DNA of 64,000 bases from Opisthocomus hoazin. Taxonomy: Eukaryota; Chordata; Aves; Opisthocomiformes; Opisthocomidae. Positions within the stretch are counted from its first letter, which is position 1, and each line of letters starts with the position of its first letter. Location of the stretch: NCBI RefSeq assembly GCF_030867145.1, contig NC_134431.1, positions 10,865,089 to 10,929,088 on the forward strand, written 5' to 3'. Under the pieces are notes generated by a model, which worked only from the letters and a program-made list of their open reading frames with translations, was not told the DNA's origin and did not search any database. Below, in pieces: positions 26,070-39,781 of this stretch. The translations under genes were made by a program, and so were the position numbers.

Positions 26070-26135
26070 ATGAACCGGCCTCACCGCGCGGCTGCGGGCA
26101 GCCGCGGCCTGGGGACCATGGAGGTGAAGAGCAAG
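26070..26135 (+). CDS. PARD6B: PARD6B exon 1 (coding part, residues 1-22)
   Basis: The exon encodes MNRPHRAAAGSRGLGTMEVK plus SK, ending in phase 0 at AAG|GTGGGT. This is the family-typical N-terminal leader before the PB1 domain. The start was chosen because it matches the known N-terminus, has A at -3 and is the first ATG downstream of 25,740. A second in-frame ATG at 26,118 (residue 17) sits in a better initiation context (ACCATGG), so leaky scanning could make a product 16 residues shorter. The leader is Ala/Arg/Gly-rich and differs from mammals, while the following EVKSK is conserved. Confidence 0.95.
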
Positions 26136-26781
26136 GTGGGTGCTGGCCACCGCGCCTGAGGGCGGCGGGGCGGGAAGGAGCCGGCCCGGTCCTGCCCTGT
26201 GGAGGCATCTGGTGGCGGGGTCGCTGTGGAGAAGGGCGCTGAGAAGCGAGGGGAAGCGGCGAGGGCACGGGGGGCAGGGAGAGCTGCTGACTCACCTGCC
26301 GGGGGGGGCACCGGGGGCGAGGGGCCTGTGTCCGCCGGTGCGCGGCCCCGGTCTCGCTTGAGCGCGCCTCAGGCCGCTTGGCTCGGGGAGTGGGGGGGCG
26401 GTGGTTCCCGGGCTGCAGGCTCCTCTCCCCTCCCCACCTGCCTGGCCCTGCTCCAGCCGGCTCCCTCCGGTCTCCTCGGGCTGCCCGCCGTTACAAGGCG
26501 GAGGCGGTGGGAGTTGGGTGGCGGTGTCGCTCACTGGGTGCGCTGTCTGCGGGGGGCGTGGGTGGGGGGGGTGAAGTATGTGTTTTCGAAGTGTTTTTAA
26601 AAAAGGACATTAGCGGGATTAGCCCTGGAGTTTATGTGTAGACTAAAAAACAAACAGCGTAGTGAACGCTTGGGGAAAGGTTGGGATAACCGGGCCAAAA
26701 GAAGTCTTCAGAGTCATAATTCACAAACTCCAAAACTTGTTCTTTGTCTGAATTAGAAAAAGAGTACATTTGTTAAACTTA

Positions 26782-26850
26782 GTGACTGTTTCTGTACTAG
26801 GTTTTATTTATTTATCGTAGTGACTGTGTTTCTGTACCTTTATTTTTTTG
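26782..26850. repeat. imperfect direct repeat in PARD6B intron 1
   Basis: GTGACTGTTTCTGTAC and GTGACTGTGTTTCTGTAC are separated by a TTTATTTATTTATCGTA spacer, and both copies are followed by T-rich sequence. This is a local duplication at the edge of the CpG island. Confidence 0.6.
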
Positions 26851-29164
26851 GTGGGGTAGAGCATATTCTTACAGCTTGCTTTAGTTGGTAGAAGTAAGCC
26901 CTAACTTATCTTAAAGTAGAGTTTGCCTTCTTTTAGAGTCTTATCTGAGGATTTTACATTGGCAATTGTTTTATGAGTGTGTATCTGTATGTTACAGCTT
27001 ATACCATCAGTTTCTCGTCAAAGCTGTGCACAACTCAGTAAATTCTCACCTGTGTATCTGTTCTTCCTATTGTTAATTTTTTATGTGCTGGTTAGATAAA
27101 GGCTTGCTGACAAAACTTTGATGTTCTAAAAGAAACTACATTTTTGATCTATTTATATTTGTAATATTTAGTTAACGTCATTCTGCAGTTAATTGTAGAA
27201 GTGTTGGATGTGCAGTATTAGGTGGAGTATCAAGCTATTAACTCAAGTTACACACATTTACTTAACTGAAACCCGTATTTAATTGTTTGCGCAAATTGCA
27301 AGCACACCTACATGGAAATGTGTTTTGTTCCATTCATAGAAAAATATGTCTCTTGTGGGCTTTTTTACACTGGTCTACAGTCTGTTGTCTGTGTTCTGTA
27401 CCTTTCTTTCCTGCTAATCGTGTGTTACAGCAGCATAGGTGAAGCAGTTGGGACTTGTGGTATTTTGTGGGGTTTTTTTAAGGATAACATAACATAGTGC
27501 TGAAACTTCTAGAAAATGTATAGTTGGTCTCTATAGCTTGAATGATGATAATTTCTTTAAAGTGTTAACTTTCATGTGGACAGAACCAGAAAGCACAGGA
27601 ATAGCTGGTAGCCGTGATTTCAAATGCTAATTAAGCATAGCTGTTACTATGGTTGATGAAGCCTTTTTTCATATATGCTCTTGTAAGATTGAAAACAATC
27701 AGTACAGTGTGTTTATAAACAAAATACTTGTTGCCTCAGCCCAAAACTCTAAGGTGACTGTTCCCCCCTTGTGTATTTTCCTTGATTTAAAATATATCTA
27801 GGGATCAGCTGTGTGATGTGTTCTTTGGTATTTGTACAGAGAAATGTAGAAGTTCTAATGAATAGGGACTGTCTCTTAAGTGCATATTATGAAGCAGGTT
27901 TCAAGGCATTCCTAGAACTACTTGTCGCTAATGCATTATTTAACAGCACCTTGATTTAATGTAGCATGGGAGTCATCTTCCTTTTATGAAAATAAGCAAT
28001 TCTGAAGAGGAGGAAGAAAGGCTTGTGTGGGAGGTGGCGGGGACCATTACTGTGGAGTGGTCTAGGCTTTGAAGGTGTATCAGCGATGTACAGCTCTTTA
28101 TTTAGATATTGCAAATCGATGACCAAATGACAAAGCTGTGCCAGCACAGCCCAACTGCAGTTGCAGTTATATGAGCAAAATCCTTTTGTTAGTCTAGTTT
28201 ATTCAATTTGGGTAGCTGGTCTGAACTTGCCCTGGGGAACCCCCATAGCATATTAATTCCAGTTAACCCTTTTTCTTGTCTAAAAAAATGAAACTTTATA
28301 TGCCAAATGAGAGTTTCTGGTGACGGTATGAAAGCCCAAAAATAATCTTCTAGTTCTCTAGAGATAAAATTCAAGTTTCCCCCCGTCTTATGATTTGGAG
28401 TAATACTGTATTAGATTTCTTTCTGAAAAAAGCCATATGTGGTTACTGTAGTTCATGTTCTGTCGTTGCTGGAGTATTACAGTATAGCAGCAGTGTGATG
28501 TGTTACAGAGGACTTAAAGGTGTCTCTCATAAGTATTTCTTAAATTAGTATCTCTAGTAACTTCCTAGTATGCTGACATCACTTGTACTGTGTTTTCCCG
28601 GATGAGTTAGCAGTGTAACGGCATGAATTTGTAAAGAGATCAGGTGGCAAGAAGCCTTCTCTTCTCAAGTTAGTCTCTCCCAGTCTTTCATCTCCTCTAA
28701 ATTTTGAGGTTGCGAGTGCAGCCTATTTAATCAAACCGTTGAACATTTGATATAAAATGAAAACATTTCAGGGGTTTAAAATAAACTATCAAATTGCATA
28801 GTTTTGTCTTTTGTCTGCTTTGTAATAGTATTGAATATATGGCAAACCGAGTTAGGAAAGAATAGCCAGATTATTAGTACCTTTGTGTATGCACCAACTA
28901 TGTATAAAATAATGTGGAAAAAAAAATAAATCACACGTTTGAAAATCTGGCCCTTTGTATGCTTGCTGCAATAGTATCTAACATTTACTCCAAATTGAGA
29001 GTGAAGTTGTTGGCTGTTTAAACTTTTGTTACTGAATTATGTTTAAACTACCTACTCTTTCGAAGCCAAACAACTGAAATTGATGCAGTGCATGGGCAAT
29101 TCCTGTGGCATTCATACTTCACATAGCTGAAGAAAGATTTGAGACACAGGATAAAGTCTTTCAT

Positions 29165-29172
29165 TGACGTCA
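29165..29172. promoter_or_regulatory. palindromic CRE octamer in PARD6B intron 1
   Basis: TGACGTCA is a perfect cAMP-response element octamer, about 3 kb inside intron 1. A single 8-mer can occur by chance, though CpG-containing octamers are rarer in AT-rich introns. Confidence 0.3.
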
Positions 29173-31032
29173 TGATTAAGTGTGCTGCTTTGACGTGATG
29201 GGAGTTCCTCCTCCAGGCTTTTCCTTGCTTTTCTTGTAAGCAAGTATGAATCATCCCTTCTGCCTTATTGTTAGTTAATGTTACTGTAATTGGAGTATTT
29301 CTAGAAGAGGAACGTTCACAGATAATTCCTTTATTTGAAACTTCTGGAGGAAGGTGGGGTGTTGGAAGGTGTAGCTTGTTTTGCTGTGCTGTGTTTGAGT
29401 TAGTGTGGTGCTAATGCACTAACAATGGGGTCCTTGTCTCCTTATTTTCATTACTTTATTTGTATGTGAGAACTCTAAAGCTTTTGTTCTCCAAAAGCTT
29501 GTAATCAAATGTGAGGTAAAGTGTTGGTATAGAGAATTGGTAATGTGCACCTTCACATTTACTGCGTGTAACACATACTCAAGTATGTGATACTGTGAGG
29601 CTCAAACTTTCAGTCAGTGAATATTTTGTTGCATGTGCCCTTCTGTTCTGCTGCAAACTGAACTTGCTAAAGAAATTATTTAAAGCCTTTGTTCACTGTA
29701 GGTCAGTATTAGAATTCACAAGAAGATTGCACCAGCTGACTTTTTTGTTTGTTCTCTAGTTTTTAGTGATTAGTTTTACCTTTTTAATTCATATGCAAGC
29801 TGGTCTGCTTTTAGTAACCTGGCTGCTGCCATTTCTTAATTCCTTTTAGCATCTTTAATGTGTTGAGTGTGCCTGATATGGAGGTTTTGGAGTAATTTTT
29901 GTCCAATATTCTGTTTGTTTTGGGTACTGCCTGTGTTGGGTGGAATGGTGCAATTTTACCAGTTATGCTTGCTAAACTTAAAATTTGTCTTAAAATTTGT
30001 CTAGTCTATGTCAAGTGCTTACTCTTTTATTTGCACCCACTTTAGTCTTATGCCTACCACCACTGAATCATTGCTAGTGTTGTTTTTTAACAAGTGTTTG
30101 TAGTATAGGCGATAGAGGAGACTGACGCTCAAGTGGACTAGGGAGCTGGGGTTTTGTGCTGAATCATCGTACTGTCTAAATGCAAATGCTACCCTTGAAA
30201 GTACAGTGCCAGTGATTAAATGGTGGGGTTTTTTTTGCATATCTTCTGAATATTGTCTGATTTATGCCCTCGATACAACCACATTTTAAAAGACTGCAAT
30301 CAAGATTTGAGTATTGGTCATGTAGACAAATCTTCTAGATGCTCTTAAGGAGTAGTGGCTGGTTGCCTGCTTTGTATCTCTGTTTAAGAGCAGAATTGAC
30401 TTGAGACTAGCTCACTAAAGTTTTACTGCTACTGAAAAGCAGCAGCCATTCTTTGTAGTCATCAGGTCAAAGTGACTTTTTCATTTCTTGTCTGAACAAC
30501 TGGGAATCTGAAAACTACTCAGTCTTGCGTAGGTTATCTATGGCTGTGTAACAGTCTATACATACCGTTCTAAAGTGCACTGAAATTTCTTTGAAAAAGT
30601 TCCAGGTAGTCGCATACCATAGGAGGTTAATCATAATCTTGTTTTAGAGCCACCAACATCAGTGCTGGGTAGGAATTTTGTCCTTTACCGAGAGTACATA
30701 TGTTTCATAAGCATGTAAGAATCTGCAATTATTCTTGCACAGGTTTGTCACCTTAATGCTAAGGTCCCATGTTAGTGAGCGCTTTGACCTAAATGAAGCA
30801 ATGAAAATGACTTTTGCGTATTGAAAAGTACAGTTTTTATCAATACCAGAAATAGTTATAATTCTGGAAAAAAAAAGTTTAAACGGACCTTTTTATGTCA
30901 CTTCAAAATTATTGTTTATAGTTTTCAGTGCACTCTTAATTCCATAACATTTCTGGTTTAACAGAAAAATCACTCAATTGCTTGAAGATGTTAGATTTCT
31001 ATATTAATGATGTAAGATATTTTTTTTTGTAG

Positions 31033-31255
31033 TTTGGAGCAGAATTTCGACGATTTTCTCTGGAGAGATCCAAACCTGGAAAGTTTGAGGAGTTCTATGG
31101 ATTACTGCAGCATGTGCACAAGATACCAAATGTCGATGTTCTAGTGGGATATACGGACATTCATGGAGACCTGTTGCCTATCAATAATGATGACAATTAT
31201 CATAAAGCAGTTTCCACAGCCAATCCTCTACTCAGGATTTTCATTCAGAGAAAAG
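31033..31255 (+). CDS. PARD6B: PARD6B exon 2 (residues 23-96, PB1 domain)
   Basis: This exon encodes nearly the whole PB1 domain (residues about 16-96), the module through which PAR6 proteins bind the PB1 domain of atypical PKC iota/zeta. It starts [12 protein letters not shown] after a T-rich tract and TTTGTAG, and ends in phase 1 before GTAGGT. The acidic OPCA loop is visible as [16 protein letters not shown] (residues 62-77), with the Asp residues needed for the aPKC lysine contact. The sequence is nearly identical to the mammalian exon as I recall it, with no gap. The phase-1 G combines with AA of exon 3 to give Glu97. Confidence 0.97.
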
Positions 31256-34200
31256 GTAGGTGCACTTGAAGTCTGTGACTCATCTGTTTATCCAGTAAAC
31301 AGTATGATGTATGGAGGAAAAAAAACCCTTCAGTCCTATTTCATCATATTGAATTCCATAATAATTATGGCTTATGAAAGGTATTTGCAGTGCATCTCTC
31401 TTGCAAGAACTTCCTCAGGCAACCTATTTGTACTTTGTACTTTTTTACTTGTGTTTAATTCAGTTAGATAGTAATCTCTCTAGAAAATACTTCTTTCTGG
31501 TTTTATGTAAGGAAATGAAAATAAACTTAAAACCTCTAGGGTTCTCTGCTCTGTACGTTGGATGCCTTTCACTTAAAATTCCCATCTTGTTCAGACAAGG
31601 AGAGAGACCATTACAGGTTGGAAAGGAATCTTGAAAGTCTTTTTATATGAAATATTAAATGTCAGTATAAATTAAAGACCAACTTTGTAATGTGTTACTT
31701 CTATCACACTTCCTTAATAAAACATTCTGAAGATTTCAAAATTACAAGCTTATTTTAGTTAGCAAACCTCAAAAGTGAGTGCTGCTTAGTTTGTTGGTCT
31801 GCTTTTAAAAATAGTGTGTCTTCTAGGAACAAAGTTCTGGGTGTCATTTTCTAGTGTCTGCTTTTGTTTGTGAGGAAAAAAAATATCAAATTTCAAGTTG
31901 TATTTGCTCTTGTCTAGAACATATTCAGTATATGGAACTGAACGGGTGTCAGGCGGGAATCTAGTGATGCGATTTGAAATTGTTTTAATCCAGAGCAGCC
32001 AGGAAAACCCAATTTCTGCACTTACTGGTTTTCTGCTTGCTTGCAGATAGGTATGAATGTGCATGCATTGTGTGTGTATATGTATGAACACATGCATGTG
32101 CAGTTCCTATCATAACAAGGCAGTCAACTGATTGCTGAATGGCAGACTGCTTGTTGCATGTAGCTATTTTATAAAAATGTGCACTGTTTCTGGTTGTTGC
32201 TGAGATAAGTATTTTTTAAGGAAAATAAGCCTTGGCATCAGCTTTTATCAGCTTTCCTATTCCAAAAAATTCATAGCTCCACAGCAGCCCAACACAAAAA
32301 CAATATTCAAAAATAGTGTGGCTGCTTGCCAGCTGCTGTGTTGCTGGCAAAATATGTTTGCTTTGCACTGAGGATAGTGTGGTCTAGTAATGCCTAAGTT
32401 TTCAGTCCTGAATTGCCAAAAGAATGAACTATTTGCTTTAATAGAACCTGGAGGCATGAAAGGTCTATGATTCCGTTAGTCTCCTACAGTAGCCGTATGA
32501 CGAGAACAGATAAGCCACTTTGTCAGACTGGGATTATTGAGGTTATATTTTAACACCATATGTTTTTAGATTGTGGCTCATGTTACTTGTTTAATGCTGA
32601 CTGTTACTAGTGTTACATTTATAACACCTTATACCTTTATTCATTGTACCTTTGTTTAGAGCATGATGGATCACTTCTTATTACTCTGGTGTGAGGAGCT
32701 GATAATAGAATTCATACAATGCACAAAACTAGAAATAAGATTAACTTGCTTAAGTTCATCATGCCAAGAATTGACTAGCAAGAAAAGCTGTGTAGAAAGT
32801 ATCAGTTGTCATCACCTTCCCTTTGACACTAGAGTCCTTTAGCTATAGAGTTTTAGGGAATAAAGAACCCAGGCTAGCATTTGAGTCCAGCACTTCCATC
32901 ACTGTACTCTGTTCTGAATTAGTTGTGACTGCTTTGGTCACTTCTATTGATTAAATTGAGACTTTGACTTCATTAGCATCTTTGCCATGTAGAATAGAGG
33001 TTTGTTTGATTGAAAATAAGGAAATAACTCGATTCTGTATTTTATTTGTGATAATTTGCTTGTAACTAAAGATGAATTGCAGGAGTTAGAGATGCATCAT
33101 AATTTGTGCAGCATAATTTGTCTAGGTGTAGTTAATCTGATTGCACGGATCTTTATTGGCTGTACCTTTGAAATTGAAAATCAAATGTCTGAATAAGTAT
33201 CTGCTATTGATGGGGCTGCTTTGATCCTTGCTGTTTTGGAAATGCAACTAATAAGTGACATAAGTTACCCTTCTACTTGCAAGGCTTCTTGTGGCTTTCA
33301 TCCATTCTCTTAAATAATCTGAAAAATTTTTGTGGGTTTTCTAATGGAACTTCGCTTTTTTTGTTTCCAGCAATAATCTCTTCTGTTCCATTTTCACTTC
33401 TAAATTTATGTAGAAAGTTGTCTGTCCTAAGCATTTATGTGCATTGGTTAATGTGCTAAGAAACCTAGAGATCCTGTAATGAAATGAAATCACGTTCTCC
33501 TTAGACTCTTCTAACTGTATTTAACGAAATCACTTTAAATATTTTAAACTACTCCGGTGCTAAATCTAAACTGGATACTGAACAAGTCAAGAATGGCTAT
33601 CAGTTTGCAGATAACAGTTGCTTATTGGAATTTCATTCTGCAGTTTAACAGATTAACAGGTACTGTTGACATCTGGAATTTAAAGGTTAAACTGATGTAT
33701 CATGATTAAATCCAGATGTATGGGAGTCACTCTGTCTGTGAGAAAAATGTTACTGAAGATAAAATAGTGGACTGGGACATAGTCTGCACAGGCCCTGAAG
33801 GGCAGTTTGATGTGGGGGACTTTGCATTGTAAATACAAGAATAATAGAGGATGATAACTTAAGAAAATATATATTTCATTATAACATCCTTAAAACTCAC
33901 TTGCAGGATATTAAATTACAGTATACAACTCCTGCAAGTTCTGTGTGTACATGGCTGTCTATAGTAAAAAGTGGGTTCTTTGATTAATTTGTTTGTGCCT
34001 GTTGAGATAACTTTTCACCAAGAAGCTTTATTGTGGTGAAAAGTAGGAGTTAGCTCTTTTTAAACAGCTCTCTATGGAATATCCTAGCTATTCTGAGTCC
34101 TCTTCCTAAAAACACAGGTTAGTTTCCTAAAACCATTCCTAAACCCATGTCTTGTTACAACTTGTCATTAGAGACAAGATTTGTTGGGATTTAATTTAAA

Positions 34201-37120
34201 AAAATGCCAAGTTGCATCTATATTAAAATGTAGTAATGATTTGGGGGTTTGAAAAACTTAATTCTTGAGGGCTAACTCTACATTGCTTTGCAAATAGATC
34301 AGGAAAACATTTAAAATGTCTTGAACAATGTGAAATCGAAATCAGATTTGGCATTTGTGGGCTTTTGTTTTAAATTTCATTTAATAAGTATATACAGATT
34401 GGTGCCACCTTGAGCTTAAAACTGCTGGGGGGAAAAATAATTCTTGCATTATGTGGACATTCTCCTTAACACTATCTGTAGTTAACACCTTGTCCTTTGG
34501 CTTTATGCCAAAATATTTTCCGCTGCAACTTTAAAGTGATTAGCTAGGTGCCAGAACAAAGATGCCTTTGTACTTGAGAATATTGCTTTAGAACATTTGT
34601 TTAGCAGTGGAAGAGAGGTTAAACAGAGTCATGCTGCTTGGCTGAGATTTGGAGAGATGAGTTTTCATCAACCTTTCACTATTTTTTCCCACAAATTATG
34701 TAACTTTAACTGCACATCTTAAGGTTTGTGCTGGTTTTGAATTTTTAGACTACTAAGACTAGTTACAATGCAAAACTACCACACTCTGGTGCTCTATAGT
34801 TTCTTAAATGTTTTGACATATGGCTTGCAATTTTGAGACACTTTTACTTCAATAATGTTGTGTAACTTAAGAACTAATTTTTTTAAAAGCAAAAGTACTA
34901 GCTCAGTGTTATGATTTCTGATTGTGTATTTGTCTTCTGAAAGAGGCTTTTAAAGTTCATGTCTCTTTGAATAAATGTTTTTCTGATCTTAGCTTTTGTT
35001 TAAAAAGCATTTTTGAATCTGTTGGTTCACATACAGGTATATTTACATAAGAATTTTTTCAAAGCCAGTCCTTTTGCAACTAATCTTCATGTTTCTCTAC
35101 TAATTGTGAAAAATTTGATTTGGGCAATAGTTTTAAGTGTTATCAGCTGGTAGTTGTGGGAAGGCAGGTTGGGTGGTGATTTTTGTGAACTCTGTTCTTG
35201 TTGGGGAAGGAAGCTGTGAAAAGCCATATGAATAGTTCTAAATCTAACTGTTGGGTGAAGAGCACAAACTTACTGTGATCATTTACAAGACACAGTAAAT
35301 CTACTTATTGGATGTAATAAATGTATATAGGTATATCTAGTACTTGCCAAACTCGCCATGTAGGCATGGAAGGCCTGAGGAGGAGGGATCCTGGGATGTG
35401 GCCTGCTATGAAGGTGAAGAAGCTTTTCAGCCCACTGTGGCAAACTGGGAATGTGGAATATGATATATGTTTGATATAACAGAATGTGTAAAATATCAGA
35501 TACTCTGATTCTTTGACAAGAATCTGAATGTGTGCACTTTGAATTTAATGAGAAAACCCCCTAAACTGAATACCTTTTAATGTTGCAGTGCGTGTGGAAG
35601 AGCACTTGTAAGGAACATCAGTACTGACAGTGTTTTGATACACTGTTTTCCTGTGTATGGTTTCTAAACCAACTCCTGTAGTAAAAGCAATAGAAACCTA
35701 GTGCTTCAGTGGTACCAGTACGTTAGTACCTATATCCTAGACTTTTCATCAGCAACTTGCACGCTAGCACGAATAAATTGTGCATGTGCAATTTTTTTAG
35801 ATAAGTTTACTTAGGGAAAAAAAAAAAGGCATGATATGACTTAAGGTTTGAACAATATGGAACTAATCAGTTAAAATGCTTCCAGCTTACTCATTTGCGC
35901 TCTGGAGAACTTCCCAAAGAACAGAGCTCTTCTGGAGCAATGAGCTGTTAAATGCCTAGCAATGTGTGTCACCACTACCAACTGAAAAGAAGTTAACCTG
36001 TTGAAATGAGCAAAAATTACGCTACTTGTCCATGCAATGTCTCTCTGGTCCTTGGAATACTTATCTCTAGGCTTGTTGAATTTATCATTGATTGTGCGGC
36101 CATAAAACCAGAGTTCTAAAGTATCAGAGAGCTACACTACTTAAACATGCACTGCATAAAAAAGTTTTTACATAGTTTTTGAGATCACTAAGATGTATAC
36201 CAGCTGCTGGTGGGGGAAGGGGAAATCCATGACCTAAAAAAAAATAACCTTTGCACTCATTAACATGCTTAATTCTAATATTTAAGTCACCATTGTCTAC
36301 TGTTTGTCTAAAATCTTCACCTATACTGTCACTTTCTTGCTGTCATTGTGTTACTTTATATTCAGCAGTAAAAGATATTTAAAGCAAGGCCCTTCTGTCT
36401 AGTATCTTCTTTCACAATTGTCTCTTCCAAGTTGTTTTGTAAGTGATTGTAGTTCCAAATAAAAAAGAGAAGCTATTGCAACTCATTGAATTGCAAAAGT
36501 CCTCCCATGTAACAACCGGATGTCTAACTTAAAACTGGTTGGGTGGGTTGTCAATAAAGGCAAACCTTCTCACACTTATTTCTTTGATCATAAATTTTAA
36601 GCAAAAATTAAAAGAATTGTTCCATGTTGTCTGAAAAATCAGCATGTTAGTTTTCAGCAATGGAGTATAGGGTTTTAATGGCTCATCTTCAGTCAGTTAG
36701 ATATCCCAAAATGCATTTTACGGAGAAAATGGTAAGTTTGCATTTTTGGAGGTGTGTTATGCTTCAGACATAGTCCACCAATTGTATGCTTTTGTTTGGG
36801 AGGTTGGATTGTTTTTTATTCAACCCACTCTTCAGTACAACTGACAACACTCTTGGGCATCTGAAGAACAGATTTCTAGCTATTTCTAAAGCTTTCTTGC
36901 TTGATGATGAGATCTAATGTTATTTTAATTTAACCTTAAATTACTTTTTTTTTCTCCTCAACGTCTTTTGCTGAAGAACAATAGTAATTCCATGCTTTTC
37001 TGAGAGAACCTTTCAGACTCCCAAATAATACAAAAATTATTTTCTGTGTTCGCAATCATCTAATGTTTTCAAGCATAGCTAGTGTAGATTATTCTACCTT
37101 CCTACTCTTCTGTGTACAAG

Positions 37121-37905
37121 TCATAGAATCATAGAACAGCCAAGGTTGGGAGGGGCCTTGAGAGATCATCTGGTCCAACCTGTTATGGGAAAGGGAGCCT
37201 AGATGAGATTGTTTAGCACCCTCTCCAATTGCATCTGGAAAACCTCTAGTGATGGGGACTCCACTGCATCTCTGTGGAGATTGTTCTAGTGACTGATTGT
37301 TCTCACTGTTTAAAAAACAAAAACAATGTTCTTAGAGGTGAAACCTCTCCCAGCGCAACATGTACCCATTGACCTGTCTTCTCCAGGTGTCTTTGTCCTC
37401 TTGGCAGCCACCCTCTAAGTACTGAAATACTATGGTGAGGTTCCACCTGAGCCTTTTCTTCTCCAGAGAGAAAAGACTTAGCTCCTGCAGTCTTTCCTCA
37501 TAAGGCAGGTTCTCCAGCGCTTTGATGATCTTCGTGGCCTTTCTTTGGACCCTCTCCAGTCTGTCTACATCTTTCTTGTATTATGAGGAACAGAGCTGGA
37601 CACAGTACTCCAGGTGCAGCCTCACAAGTGCTGAGTAGTGGGTTGATTGCATCTGTCTCTGCTAGTAATGCCCCTGCAGATGCAGCCCAAGGATCCAGTT
37701 TGCCTTTGCTGCAGCAGCGTGCTGCTGAATCACATTCAGCTTGTACACCAGGACCCCCAGGTCCCTTCCAGCCCGCTGGTCCCTCGCCACACAGATCACA
37801 GTCTGTACTGGGCTCTTTGGTTATCTCGTCCCAGGTGCAGAACTTTGCACTTGTCTCTGTTAAACTTCATACTGTTCTTGCTGGTCCAGTCCTGGATTTA
37901 GCTTC
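37121..37905 (-). mobile_element. CR1 LINE 3' fragment in PARD6B intron 2
   Basis: On the + strand it begins TCATAGAATCATAGAA, followed by CAAGGTTGGGAGGGGCC, the reverse complement of a CR1 3' end. It continues through the ORF2 C-terminal region in reverse (CTGCAGTCTTTCCTCATAAG, CTGGACACAGTACTCCAGGTG). It ends approximately where the reversed LHLG/FNKG block fades (AACTTTGCAC). The tail unit is ATTCTATG, not the ATTCTGTG of the copy at 19.2 kb, so it belongs to another CR1 subfamily. Its orientation is antisense to PARD6B. Small gaps and substitutions show it is old. Confidence 0.92.
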
Positions 37906-39781
37906 CTTTTTGCTTACTGCTCCTAAGAAGGCAGGGAAGCAGATTTTGCACAGGCTGTGTGGGTGGGTGAAGTGGGAGAGAAAAGTCCCTAGGGTGCTGT
38001 CAATCTGCACTTTCTCATGTGAAGCGAGAGCACTGTGGGCTGTCTGTGCTGAAGTAACACGTGTGGAACAATTTGTGTTAGTGCTGCCTTCATTCAGTAA
38101 CTCTTGCACAAACACCAGTCTAGGTGAAAAAACGGCTAAATCAGCAGAAGTAAAAATTAACTATACAAGGTGGCTGTAATAGTCTAGAGAGGCATCCATG
38201 GCCTCCCAGAGTAGCTGAGATTGTCACAAAAGTGACCTCGGAGTGTAGTATGGTTGTGTAGACTTGGCTGTCTTCAGAAATAATTACTGTGTCAAATAAA
38301 AATAAAAAAGAACTGTAAATAAAGCCATCATCAGGACACTTTTAAACCATGTTGATGAACTATTTTATTACTGTTGTGCACACGCAAGGTATGAGTTTGT
38401 GATAAATACCTTTGGGGTTTTTGTGGGCTAATTTAAATTTGTTTCACTTCCTGTTCTGTATTTTTTAGAATACTAAGGCTGCCTAAGTAGATCAATAATT
38501 TTATTCTTAAAAAACTCTTCTTGTTTTCAGCAGCCCTAAAGTCTGAGGAAGGGAGGAGTTAGTATTACATGTTGGAATAGTGTTGGACTATTGCTTCAAA
38601 ACGAGTTTCGTGGTTCTATTTTGCTTAAAACATCTGAAGAGTCCAAATATAACTGGTACATGTCTGTGTGTCTTCATCTTAGCCTAGAAAAAAAAAATTG
38701 ATTTACCACCTCTCACTGTGTAGTTGTTTTATCAGCAATTGACAGCTCTCCTGAAATTTCACCCTATGATAGCATTTCCGTAGTCATTTCAATTCACAGA
38801 TTGAAATGTATAGCAATTCTTTTACTTTCTTGGCTGTGCTAATGGGCTCTTCGTGTGATAATACAAAGAAATCCCAGCTTCTCCGAGTCCCAGGGTCAGT
38901 GCAAACCAGTTCTGCTTGATTTTTTTTTTATCCACTGCAGAAAAAAAATCTATGCAACATTGCAAAAATATAAGTGTAAATCCAAGGAAACTTGGATCTG
39001 AATGTGTTTTGGTTCATTGTTTTTGAGGAGTTACAGTATATTAAGAAGAAAAATGGAAGCTTCCACAGAACATGTTTTCTTTTCCATTAGAAGTATTTGT
39101 ATGGCTTGCGTATGTTTTCCTTTTTTGAAATTCTAAGCCATTTGTATGTGTCTATATCAAATTGTGGCAGCTACAGTGTTGCTGGTACAAACAGTTTTGC
39201 TAGAAGTGTTTGTCTGCAAGATCTCTTTGTTTCTGCTCCACGGCCATTTTACCTACATTGCATGGGGGCAGGGAGGAGAGTGCAGAATGAAATAAGCTTT
39301 CTGGAGTTTGAATCCAGGTCACTTGGCTAGCTTCCAGGAGCTAGGCAATAATAGGCACACTGGCTGCTTTCCCTTTTTCATTCTTTCTTTTCCAATGGTC
39401 TGAAACCTGAGGAGAGAAAACTAACAAGTGGAATTACTCTGAATAAAATTAGAATGTTGCTAGGAATGTACTCACCCTTTCCATTGTAACCTCTCCCTCA
39501 AGCAGCTAGAATATGGTTCTTTGTGTTTTTACTGCTGCTAACTTTCTTTAATTTTTTTTGTGTACTGTCTTTCCTTTGGTAGAAGGAAACCGAAAGCATT
39601 ACGAACTTTGAATCTCATAACTTTAAAGCTCTTGTTTCATGTGTAGAGAGAAATGTTTCTACTGTAGCAAGCCAGAAACCTTCTAGATTAGATATTTCAT
39701 TCTGCTAACCTAAAGCACGACAGCAATGTGATATGGACCACATATAAAGTGATCTAATCATCAATGTGCTATGTCTTACAG

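Larger units (their letters stand above)
25215..26580 (+). promoter_or_regulatory. PARD6B: PARD6B promoter CpG island
   Basis: A 1.3-kb CpG island surrounds the first coding exon of PARD6B. It contains GC boxes (CCCCGCCCCGCCCCG at 25,820-25,834; CCCCGCCCC near 25,884), an NRF1-like TGCGCATGCTC (25,725-25,735) and a YY1-like CCATCTTG (25,665-25,672). No TATA box is evident, so initiation is probably dispersed. Between 25,740 and the start codon at 26,070 there is no ATG, so a leader starting in that interval would have no upstream open frame. The exact start site cannot be read from sequence. Confidence 0.85.

Noticed and set aside
25282..26600. Long Pro/Gly/Ala-rich frames around the PARD6B promoter
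   Set aside because: They are CpG-island and G-run/CCT-repeat artefacts; only the short exon 1 frame matches a known protein.
37583..38179. 198-codon plus-strand frame in PARD6B intron 2
   Set aside because: It is mostly the antisense of the CR1 fragment and then random intron; no splice sites or family support it.
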